This document shows positions 8,298 through 16,082 of a stretch of DNA of 21,714 nucleotides, one piece after another; position 1 is the stretch's first letter; every line of letters begins with the position of its first letter. A program made the translations under genes and the position numbers. The stretch is taken from positions 1 to 21,714 of the forward strand of contig LT636025.1 of NCBI GenBank assembly GCA_900128565.1. Reading direction: 5' to 3'. Origin of the DNA: Stramenopiles sp. TOSAG23-6 (lineage: Eukaryota > Sar). The notes below the pieces were generated by a model. That model was not told the origin of the DNA. It made no database searches and saw only the letters and a program-made list of their open reading frames with translations.

Positions 8298-9782
8298 ATG
8301 TCAGCATCTAATAACAGAACCCTAGATGCGACCGATTTGGAACAGCTTATGGATATATCTTCCTCGCGTAATTCTGTGATGCCACGCTGGCAGCGAAAAG
8401 CACTCCAGAAGTCGTCAAACGCAACTAGTCCGTCGAAGTCTTCAAAGACTCCAGCACAAAAGTCTTCAAAGAGTCCAGGTAATTGCCGGTTCATTCCGAA
8501 CCGCAGTGCAATGAATATGGACGTTTCATCTTTCTTACTTAAGAAAAATGCGCAATCTACATCTGCAAGCCCAGGTACCCAAACATTCAAAAGAGATCTT
8601 GCATCTCAACTTTTTGGTACGAACGAGCCTGAGAGCAAAGTTCTCGCTTTTAAACGCAAGGCTCCATGTGAAACAGATGGTTATCGCGAATCCATAAAAG
8701 TTTTATACTCACAAGGCACCGATANGAAAAAACGAGTGAAAGTATCTAGAAATATTCCTAGTGCACCAGAAAGGGTTTTAGATGCACCTGATTTAATGGA
8801 TGATTATTATCTCAACCTTCTTGACTGGAGTAACTCAAATATTCTAGCTGTCTCACTAAATAATGCAGTATTTTTGTGGAATGCTGCAACCGGTGGGATT
8901 GAAGAACTTATGTGCCTCGAAGGAGATGAAGCTTACGTTTCATCAGTCAAATGGGTGAAGGAAGGATCTTGTGTTCATTTAGCAGTTGCAAATTCAAATG
9001 CAGAAGTTCAGCTCTGGGACACAAAAAAATTACAACCTGTACGTGTGATGAGAGGCCACAGCGCACGCATCGGCTCTCTAAGCTGGAACAGGCACATCTT
9101 GTCTTCTGGATCTCGTGATACAAGCATACATAACCACGACGTTCGACAACGAAATCATCATATTGGGTCATTAATTGGTCATACTCAGGAAGTTTGTGGT
9201 CTTGAATGGTCTCCAGATGGAACTACACTAGCATCTGGCGGGAATGATAATCTTCTCTGTATTTGGGATGCTCGAAGCACAATTAGCAATGAATCTGGAG
9301 TTTCAAATCATCAACAAGTTGCTCGTCTTACTTTAGGGGCACACCAAGCTGCAGTCAAAGCCATCTCTTGGTGTCCTTTTCGACGCGGCGTCCTCGCCTC
9401 TGGTGGGGGAACTGCTGATAAATGTATTAAATTCTGGAATACGACAAATGGAGCATGTCTCAATTCAATCGATACTGGCTCCCAAGTATGCTCTCTTTTG
9501 TGGAATACAAATGGAGAAAAAGAAATACTTTCGTCTCATGGTTTTAGTGAAAATCAGTTATCTCTATGGAGCTACCCGAAGATGCAGAAGATTACGGAAC
9601 TTAAAGGGCATGGTAAACGTGTGCTTCAAATGTGTCCTTCTCCTGATGGTACCACTGTGTGTTCTGCAGGTGCTGACGAGACCCTGAGATTTTGGAATGT
9701 ATTTGGGGGACGTCAGCGCCATCTTGGGAAGAAATTAGGAGGAAGTTCTCAATCTATGTTTGGTAATATGTCTCTTCGATAA
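8298..9782 (+). CDS. CDC20: CDC20/Fizzy-type APC/C activator (WD40)
   Basis: 494 residues, intronless. The N-terminus has PRWQRKA (residues 29-35), then a C-box variant CRFIPNR (63-69; usually DR(F/Y)IP). The KILR-like segment is KVLAFKRKA (114-122) and the Mad2-binding motif region is KVLYSQ (134-139). VLDAPDLMDDYYLNLLDW (160-177) opens a seven-bladed WD40 propeller with clear WD repeats, such as LCIWDAR and LRFWNVF. The protein ends SLR, close to the C-terminal Ile-Arg tail that docks on the APC/C. It activates the anaphase-promoting complex at mitosis and is the checkpoint target of Mad2. The RVLDAPD and KVLYSQ features favour CDC20 over CDH1. An N at 8725 makes residue 143 unknown. Confidence 0.95.
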   Translation: MSASNNRTLDATDLEQLMDISSSRNSVMPRWQRKALQKSSNATSPSKSSKTPAQKSSKSPGNCRFIPNRSAMNMDVSSFLLKKNAQSTSASPGTQTFKRDLASQLFGTNEPESKVLAFKRKAPCETDGYRESIKVLYSQGTDXKKRVKVSRNIPSAPERVLDAPDLMDDYYLNLLDWSNSNILAVSLNNAVFLWNAATGGIEELMCLEGDEAYVSSVKWVKEGSCVHLAVANSNAEVQLWDTKKLQPVRVMRGHSARIGSLSWNRHILSSGSRDTSIHNHDVRQRNHHIGSLIGHTQEVCGLEWSPDGTTLASGGNDNLLCIWDARSTISNESGVSNHQQVARLTLGAHQAAVKAISWCPFRRGVLASGGGTADKCIKFWNTTNGACLNSIDTGSQVCSLLWNTNGEKEILSSHGFSENQLSLWSYPKMQKITELKGHGKRVLQMCPSPDGTTVCSAGADETLRFWNVFGGRQRHLGKKLGGSSQSMFGNMSLR

Positions 9783-10006
9783 ATTTGTCTTGTTTGTGTA
9801 GTAAAAAAAGTGTAGTATTCTCTTTGAGCCACGTAAAATATTAATTAGTACAAGCTAAAATACAAAAATGAGAGTATATTTTTATTTTAAAATGTATTAA
9901 TATGAAACTTTAAATTGTCTCAGCCTCCATTTCAAAATTTAAATTGCATCGTCTCAGCCTCCATTTCAAAAAAGTCTACACAATGTCATGTACGTGCAGC
10001 ATCTCT
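9783..10006. other. Convergent intergenic region with a 21-bp direct repeat
   Basis: 224 bp between facing stops of CDC20 and the DOMON protein. The 21 bases beginning GTCTCAGCCTCC occur twice, at 9917-9937 and 9951-9971, with shared TTTAAATTG upstream of each. No gene seen. Confidence 0.7.
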
Positions 10007-12421
10007 CTACACCCATACTCCACGCATCTGCCAAGAAGCCATTTCTCCATGATGACAATACGTGTTGTTGTTTCTTTTAATACTTGTAAAGTTTGCATTA
10101 AGAGGGAAAGTCACAGGTTCCAAAACTCCTTTCTGGTGATGTGAACTGAAAAGACATGGTGGTATGGCTATGTATCCTGTTTCGTCAAAGATTGTTGATT
10201 TTTTTTTTCCATAAATTGGCATCTGTCTACAAAGTAGTTCTCCAGTGTCTTCATTGAATAGGTCGAGGGAAATACAAGAAGGTGCATGACAGTGTCCTCC
10301 GAGATATATTAGCTGAAATCCTGTCGCAGATTTTGGTCTTGGATCATTACTCATATCAGCCACAGTAAATCTTGCACTTATTTGATGCATGCAGTCACTT
10401 GAAGGTGTTCCAGGTGGACATTTTGGAACCTCATACTCACCTGCAAAAGCTTCAGTTTGATAGTAATATCGCCATAAGTTTTCATGAGAAGCCGCTACAG
10501 TATTTACACCTCGAAAACTTTTCTGAAAGAAGTTAGCGCCACCAATAATACTACTCACAGTTGCAATCATACTTGGGCTCACAATCGTTGTCGCGGGCTT
10601 ATATTCTTGAAACCAAAACCTGAATTTCATTCGGTACTCCAACTTTTGATTCATCCAAGGATTTTGATCTTTATCCAACAAAATATTTCCATGATGGCAA
10701 CACGCAAGCCCTCCAACATACTGTTCCAGCGTGCAAATAGCATTATGTTGTTGAAGCAAATCTCCATAAGGTTCGGGTCTACAGATTCTCGAAAAACTTT
10801 CGATATTTGGTGGTTGTCCAATAGTCTGTTTTACCCCATTATCACATATGCAAGTAGATAATGTACCTACACTAATGAGTGTAACCTGTGATGCAGCGCT
10901 TGATTTATGAAATGCAAAGGTTGAACCATTACCGACTGCACTGATAAAGGGGATGACAAGTCCATTCGCTGTGTTTGGCTTAAAAGTGTAATGTTCTGTA
11001 GTCGCACCAACAATAGCACGCGTCATAGTCACTGTCCGAATGTTATTATGTACTGTATTACTGATTACTTTAACCTGTGTTGAAATCAATGAACCACCAT
11101 CATGGTTACCTAATTTTCTCTCTGTTACTATGCCTGATCCATCAACAATAATTGCATTGGGTAAAGATGACATTTCTGATGCACCTAAGCCAACTCCAAA
11201 CCAAACACCCACTGGACCAGAAATTGTGATTTCAACAGCTTGATCAACAGGTTTTTTCTTTACGTCTGTTTCAATATCAATTGAAAGTCTCACACCCGTA
11301 GTCTTAGTGTATGAAGATCCTGTATGTTCAGAACTTCCTCCACAACTTGTACCGGATTGTCCATTTGGAAGAGTATTAAAAGAAGCAGTATAAGTAGTTA
11401 CAAAGTTTTCCGATTTCTCAGCATGTAAAGAACAACCTAGAGGCATAGTCGTTTTTGAGATGGTACTGTTTGTCACTGTTTTACTAGCACCCAATATTTC
11501 TCTGGCTGCTGCGAAGCAAAGATCAGCTGTCTTTATAGCTTTTTTACAAGAACCATGAGCTAAACTTTGATATTGTGGAATACTCTCTTTGATAATTCTA
11601 TCAGTACAGGGACATTCAAGTAAACCTGAGTATACAGAGTGTTCAGGTGCACATGATGCCTTTGGAACTGGGCCAGATATAAATCCGTCTGCTAAAGTAG
11701 TATTTCTATTCCAAGTATCAATTTGCATAGGTTGTATTTTGAAAGTCGTTGGAGATTGAATTAGCTGGGCATAACCATCTGGATATCCATGAAACGACTT
11801 ACGTGATTCACCACCATTTCCTTCACTGAAAAATTGACCAGTTGGTATATTTGGTATTTTCGGAGGTGGGGGAGGAGTACCTTGATATTCACGATAAACT
11901 TCTTCTTCACTTTTATCACGAAGTGCCCAAATTACCTCTTTGTTATGCATTGCACGAGACTCCTTTGGGGTTGCCGCTCTTAATTCGACTGTAGAGTGGA
12001 CTCCTTCAAGGTATGCTTCATAGTGGTGATTATATGCGAAGAAAATCGGGACAGAAGTGTCTTCTTTACCTGGGGTATGATACACTTGGTCTTGTTCATA
12101 ACCCACTATAGCCATTGTTTTACCTTTGAAGCGTTCGACTAATGCTTTATCCAAAGGTACAGGATCCATCATAGTCCAGTATACTTCACCATATCGAGTT
12201 GAAATTAGCGGAGAATAAGCATCAAAATACTCTGCAGTACCCCCATAATTATCAGAATAATTGGAAGAAAAGTTACCACCTGAAGCTTCATTCGAAATTA
12301 CATAATTGCCGTTCATATTTTTTCTGCCAGTCTTTGCAGGAGATCCTGGAATAACAGTCTTTTCCTGTGCAGCATGGACAGATACGCTTGCTATAGCAAA
12401 GAATCCAAAAAGTCGCATCAT
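10007..12421 (-). CDS. Secreted DOMON-domain protein of a conserved algal/protist family
   Basis: 804 residues from the ATG at 12421 (a second ATG follows at once). Met-Met-Arg then LFGFFAIASVSVHA is a clear signal peptide. A conserved block SEGNGGESRKSFHGYP lies near residues 199-214. About 375-515 has DOMON features: ITISGPVGVWFGVGLGA, an ...AIIVDGSG... strand, then RTVTMTRAI and VIPFISAVG. Cys-rich GGLACCHHG follows (about 570-578). The C-terminal region has GFQLIYLGGHCHAPSCISL and ends NNNTYCHHGEMASWQMRG. DOMON folds bind haem or sugars in other proteins; ligand and role here are unknown. The C-terminal half may be distantly related to SURNod19-type proteins, but I am not sure. No anchor is visible near the C-terminus, so it is probably released or wall-associated. 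Divergent from frataxin. Confidence 0.72.
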   Translation of the reverse strand: MMRLFGFFAIASVSVHAAQEKTVIPGSPAKTGRKNMNGNYVISNEASGGNFSSNYSDNYGGTAEYFDAYSPLISTRYGEVYWTMMDPVPLDKALVERFKGKTMAIVGYEQDQVYHTPGKEDTSVPIFFAYNHHYEAYLEGVHSTVELRAATPKESRAMHNKEVIWALRDKSEEEVYREYQGTPPPPPKIPNIPTGQFFSEGNGGESRKSFHGYPDGYAQLIQSPTTFKIQPMQIDTWNRNTTLADGFISGPVPKASCAPEHSVYSGLLECPCTDRIIKESIPQYQSLAHGSCKKAIKTADLCFAAAREILGASKTVTNSTISKTTMPLGCSLHAEKSENFVTTYTASFNTLPNGQSGTSCGGSSEHTGSSYTKTTGVRLSIDIETDVKKKPVDQAVEITISGPVGVWFGVGLGASEMSSLPNAIIVDGSGIVTERKLGNHDGGSLISTQVKVISNTVHNNIRTVTMTRAIVGATTEHYTFKPNTANGLVIPFISAVGNGSTFAFHKSSAASQVTLISVGTLSTCICDNGVKQTIGQPPNIESFSRICRPEPYGDLLQQHNAICTLEQYVGGLACCHHGNILLDKDQNPWMNQKLEYRMKFRFWFQEYKPATTIVSPSMIATVSSIIGGANFFQKSFRGVNTVAASHENLWRYYYQTEAFAGEYEVPKCPPGTPSSDCMHQISARFTVADMSNDPRPKSATGFQLIYLGGHCHAPSCISLDLFNEDTGELLCRQMPIYGKKKSTIFDETGYIAIPPCLFSSHHQKGVLEPVTFPLNANFTSIKRNNNTYCHHGEMASWQMRGVWV

Positions 12422-12701
12422 GTTTTTAATGTGTTCAACTTGTCTCAAGTATTCTGGTGTAGAAAAAGAAACAGTTGAGAGAACTTAAGAGATTTCTTCA
12501 ACGAAAACGCGAGCGTCGATTCCTGAGACAAAAAGAATTTCAAAAAACTGAGCGTTTTTTTGCGTTTTTTTTTCTGAATTTGAGCGGACATTACTAGGAT
12601 TAGGCTAGGGTTAGGGGAGTCGAGGAGGTCAGGTCGAATCTGATGTTCGTTCTATAGTCTACTACTCTACTCTACGACAACATTATAATAAATTATTAGC
12701 A
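12422..12701. promoter_or_regulatory. Putative bidirectional promoter, DOMON protein / frataxin
   Basis: 280 bp between divergent start codons. It contains a T-rich stretch near 12553-12575 and a G-rich patch, GGATTAGGCTAGGGTTAGGGG (starting near 12597), with TTAGGG-type telomere-like repeats. No further gene is visible. Confidence 0.4.
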
Positions 12702-13262
12702 ATGCTATCCCGATCAATACCCATACCACGTGGATTATGCTCGTATTTTGCAAATAGCTTCCAGTTAATTTCGCAGCATACCACGCGTTTTGCTGGCACA
12801 ATGACAAAGTCTTTTCTTCCCCGCTCAACAATAGTTTTGACTCACAAGGGTGTGCTAGCACAATCTCGTGCATTTGGTTGTTTTGCCTCTGAGGGGCACT
12901 TTAAAGAAGTTGCGGGAAATTTTTTGGAAGATTTATCAGACGCTTTGTCAGATTTGGAGGAAAAGCTAGATGCTTCCGAAATGATAGAAGTCGAATGCAT
13001 GGATGGTGTTTTAACCTTAAGCCTTGGTGACCATGGAACCTGGGTATTAAACAGACAAGGTCCTAATCAACAAATATGGTGGTCTTCTCCTCTGAGTGGA
13101 CCTCGACGGTATAATTATATCGCTGGTGCCGATGAAGAATGGGTAGGTGTTCGTGATGGAAAGGGTTTGCTAGAATTACTGCGAGCTGAACTTATATCTA
13201 TATATGGAGAAAAAGTTATTACAGAGTTGCAGCTGGACGCTTCAAAATTTTCCACTAGATAA
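12702..13262 (+). CDS. Frataxin, mitochondrial
   Basis: 186 residues, intronless. The first ~60 residues are rich in Arg, Ser and hydrophobics with almost no acids (MLSRSIPIPRGLCSYFANSF), a typical mitochondrial presequence. The mature part has the acidic first helix FLEDLSDALSDLEEKLD (74-90). It then has the frataxin beta-sheet signature DGVLTLSLGDHGTWVLNRQ (101-119), NQQIWWSSPLSGPRRY (122-137) and the closing helix LLELLRAELISIYGE. Frataxin regulates iron-sulfur cluster assembly on the ISCU scaffold. Its stop is 57 bp from the stop of the convergent PIN-domain gene. Confidence 0.95.
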   Translation: MLSRSIPIPRGLCSYFANSFQLISQHTTRFAGTMTKSFLPRSTIVLTHKGVLAQSRAFGCFASEGHFKEVAGNFLEDLSDALSDLEEKLDASEMIEVECMDGVLTLSLGDHGTWVLNRQGPNQQIWWSSPLSGPRRYNYIAGADEEWVGVRDGKGLLELLRAELISIYGEKVITELQLDASKFSTR

Positions 13263-13319
13263 AATGCAAACATGTTTCCTTCATTTATTTATGTACTAAT
13301 ATTATAAACTTATATTTTG

Positions 13320-15513
13320 TTAAACCTTTTGTTTGCAAATTGTTGCTAATGTACATACTTTACCTGCTTCAAAATTTGATTTTGAAAATAAAACTTTTTC
13401 TGGAGCTTCAACATCCATCTTTTCTGTATTTCCATCCCAACGCTTCATTAACCAATGGAATATTGGACCATCAAATATCTCCCAAATGTATGGGGTATCG
13501 ATATAACCTAAACTAAGTAGTTCTGATACTTGTAGAAATAAATTTCGAGCAATTAAATCTTGTGCCTTTATCAAAATATTTTGACGAAAGAAACCTTCAG
13601 AATATTTTTTTTTTGTACTACATTTTGTACCTAATGATTTTTTTTTTAGCTCTTCAACTTCTCGTTTCCAAATATCTTTAAATGTCTCTCGCATCAAACC
13701 TTGGGCTAATAATGCTCGTATTTGAGTAGATGATGGCTGATGACAACTGGGTAGTGACCATATTATTGAAACGACTTGGCATATAAAGTTTCGATGATTT
13801 TTAAAAGGTATCTCCGATATATCTACATTTTCCATAATTTTGGTACAATTGTTTTTAGGTATAGGTATTAATTGTAACCAATTTTTCTTTGAAGTAAACG
13901 GACAACAAAAAATTTCTGATATGTAACTACTGGATAAGTTTAATCGAGAATAGCAACGGTTTCGAAAATTCGATAATATACAATGGTAAGGTTGGGATTG
14001 CGGAGTATTTAGTGTACATTTTTTGTAAAAAAATATTCAGAAATTTGAAATTCGTCAGGTATAATAATAATCTAAATCTTGAGTAAAAAAAAAAATTAAA
14101 TTTGAATTTTCATGATTAGGGTTAGGGTNATTAGGGTTAGGGTGAAACAAACATTCGATAGCAACACCTCTCCGGAATACAGGAGTTTCATTAAATGGGT
14201 ATATCAAATCTACTAAAACAGGTTGAGGAAGTATTGTAGAGGAGATACCTTGATAATCTTCAAAATCTTTTAATAGACTATAAAATTGAACTACATTTTC
14301 ATATTTTCTACGAATATATTTCAAAAAAAAAAAAAAAAATTGTTAGGTACAAAATTCCGTACGAAGAAAAAAATGAAATTTGAAAAAAAATAAATACGTA
14401 TTTTCTACGAATATATTGTAGAGTCATCATCATATTACGATGACTTCTACGTGATTTTCGATTGTGTTTCTTATTTTTAGTACACATTTTGGTACTTATC
14501 GACTTCCTTGGGTGACATTCTGCTTTGCTTTTTTTTGTACAATTATTTTCATGCCTCTCTATACTATTACTTTCATCACTTTGAGTAGTAGAAGTTGTAG
14601 TAGGGTTAGGGTTTTGAGTATCAGTTCTAAATACCTCAGATAAAAAAGTAGCTACAGCTGGTACGTGACATTTCATACCTACAAATCTAGAAATAGAATT
14701 AAGCACAGAAATATCTCGAGGGAGAACATCACAGCCTAATATACCGGCAAGATAAGGAAGTTGTTCAAGGGTAAGATTAAGAGCAGATAAAACTTTACAT
14801 TGATTATATGTTTTGCACTCAATGGAAAAAAAATTCAGGTTTGTGCTATTTTTTGTATTTTTTGTATTTTTTGTATTTTTTGTATTTTTTGTATTTTTCT
14901 TTATGATAGTCTCATCATTTTGATTTATCTTTACAGTGCTAAAATCAATCATAAGTGCATCACCTGTATCAAATATTAGAAAGTCACTGTCTGTAGCTAA
15001 AACACCGAAAGCTTGACTTTGTTTTGCAAATGTAGCTACGTACACATCTGCTTCACCTCGAGTGTACTGAACACTAGCACCAGCAGCTTCCCAAGCTGAC
15101 GCTAACCACAAACGATATGACGTACCTGGAATATATAAATGCTTTGGGATACTGTGTTCGTACCCCTGGTTCTTCTCATGATAAATAAGCCATTTGTTTA
15201 AGGCTTTTAATCGAATAACTTCTTTGTTTCTTCGCTTCAACCATTCTCTATTCTTGGACGAGCAAGTGCTTCCATCAATGAATACAACTAGGTCGAACCC
15301 ACAAAGTCTAAATGCTTCTACAAAATTAAAAACTTCTTCCCGCAGTCGAGTGAAGTCAAGAACGATGCCACACATATCCCGTAGGAAATATGAAACACCA
15401 GCTAGACCATCAACAATAATTTTCTTGGTTTCTTTTTTCTCGCTTTGAGGAGTGAACCTTACACTTGAATGACAATGCTTTTTAGACCAGGCAGATAACC
15501 CTTGCACACCCAT
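13320..15513 (-). CDS. XPG/PIN-domain protein, FAM120/asteroid-like (multi-exon)
   Basis: Starts MGVQGLSAWSKKHCHSSV, the XPG-N form seen in FAM120-type proteins. Acidic positions expected for metal binding are present: Asp35 (VDGLAG), Asp80 (VFIDG), Glu154/Asp156 (GEADVYVA), Asp175/Asp177 (ATDSDFL). They are followed by a helix-hairpin-helix-like LPYLAGILGCDVLP (252-265). Exon 1 is 15513-14398 (372 codons). An introner-like intron (14397-14301) follows, then an exon from 14300 in phase 0 (ENVVQFYSLLKDF...). That frame runs to a stop at 14055. The last coding segment is open in another frame from about 14036 to the stop at 13320. The junction between the last two is unresolved; the stretch contains telomere-like repeats and an N at 14129. 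Nuclease activity is possible but unproven. A Lys/Arg-rich stretch (about 327-360) may be a nuclear signal. Confidence 0.7.
13604..13649 (+). mobile_element. Antisense introner fragment within coding sequence
   Basis: On the plus strand this reads TACATTTTGTACCTAATGAT followed by ten T and AG. Over about 24 bases it differs from the core of intron 3 (5089-5116) by one base plus tract length. It lies antisense to the PIN-domain gene, in an exon that stays open across it (KKKSLGTKCSTKKK). Neither the GTAYGTTTT start nor the ACAT end is present, so it looks like a fragment. Confidence 0.45.
14115..14143. repeat. Short interstitial telomere-like repeat (TTAGGG type) with an N
   Basis: Reads ATTAGGGTTAGGGT, N, then ATTAGGGTTAGGGTG. 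The N sits exactly between two near-identical halves, as expected if a short tandem array was collapsed or bridged in assembly. It falls in or next to the unresolved second junction of the PIN-domain gene. Similar motifs occur at 12597-12617 and 14601-14614. Confidence 0.75.
14301..14397 (-). mobile_element. Introner-like intron in the PIN-domain gene (97 bp), flanked by a 19-bp direct repeat
   Basis: In the sense of the gene it begins GTATTTATTTTTTTTC and has the core GGAATTTTGTACCTAAC, a 17-T tract and GAAATAT. It then ends ATTCGTAGAAAATAT instead of the usual ACAT end. The 19 bases at 14302-14320 recur at 14399-14417, so the intron end duplicates the end of the upstream exon. Phase 0 on both sides (RRKY|ENVV). 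No GT-AG pair within the duplicated region works. Confidence 0.78.
14848..14899 (-). repeat. 9-bp in-frame microsatellite (Lys-Asn-Thr repeats)
   Basis: About five and a half copies of the plus-strand unit TTTTTTGTA encode (KNT)n between the acidic-site region and the helix-hairpin-helix-like part of the PIN-domain protein. The unit length keeps the frame, so copy number can vary without breaking the gene; the position fits a surface loop. Confidence 0.85.
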
Positions 15514-15842
15514 TGAAATGTAAAATTATCTAGCTCATGAATTACTTATTCTGAAAATATTAGTTGTACCAGTAGTAATGAAGTACCCATGTTTTGTTGT
15601 AATATTATAGTGTAGTTTTAGTGTAATTACTAATTAGTATTAGTAGCTTGAGCTGAATATTTTTATGATGTCATGTCATGGATTTTCAAAAAACACGAAA
15701 AGCGGAATCGATTTTCAGATTGCGATTTGCTCGCCGAATTTTGACAGGTAGTATTTATTTTGATTCTCTTGCCTAACCAAAAACCTCCGTGAAATTTCTT
15801 TTTCCAAGTCTTTGTAAACACAATCTAAATCTTTGAAGAAAG
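15514..15842. other. Intergenic region upstream of the PIN-domain gene and the truncated secreted ORF
   Basis: 329 bp, AT-rich, upstream of two divergent ORFs. A minus-strand ORF of 50 codons (ATG at 15867, stop at 15715, beginning MSQAQTSSSFFKDLD) lies mostly here and overlaps the start of the plus-strand ORF by 25 bp. It has gene-like composition but no recognised family, so I do not call it as a gene. Confidence 0.4.
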
Positions 15843-16082
15843 ATGAAGATGTTTGCGCTTGGGACATTTTTAATAATTGTGCTCCATTCTTGTTTTGGTC
15901 TACGCCTCGATATAGTTTTAGACTTAGACGAAAGTCTTTTGAAAACAAAATATTATTCTAAACCAATTGAAGCAGCTGCTAATCTTTCCTTGATGGTTGA
16001 ACAGGGCTACAATTGTTTTGGTCCTCATCGGATTGAGTATGCTGCAGTGCAACCTGATGGAAAGACAATAATACAAATATGG
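15843..16082 (+). CDS. Secreted-protein ORF, 3' truncated at the inverted-repeat junction
   Basis: Starts MKMFALGTFLIIVLHSCFGL, a convincing signal peptide with a cleavage region near residues 17-20. About 60 mature residues follow before the join (...YNCFGPHRIEYAAVQPDGK...). At 16083 the sequence switches to the reverse complement of the IQ/Sfi1-like gene, so the apparent stop at 16098-16100 is not its own. I recognise no family. An ATG two codons further in is an equally possible start. Confidence 0.5.

Noticed and set aside
12422-12448. Longer start of the DOMON protein at 12448
   Set aside because: That start is TTG; the ATG at 12421 immediately precedes the signal peptide.
14037-14075. 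A simple AG acceptor at 14072-14073 for the last exon of the PIN-domain gene
   Set aside because: The downstream frame from that AG does not match the final coding frame, which has a stop (TGA) at about 14037-14039; the junction remains unresolved.
14484-14500. Core-like CATTTTGGTACTTATCG in the PIN-domain coding region
   Set aside because: Only loosely similar to the TTTTGTACCTAAC core and inside a Lys-rich coding stretch; likely chance.
15715-15867. Minus-strand 50-codon ORF starting MSQAQTSSSFF
   Set aside because: No family recognised, and it overlaps the start of the signal-peptide ORF head to head; not enough support for a gene call.
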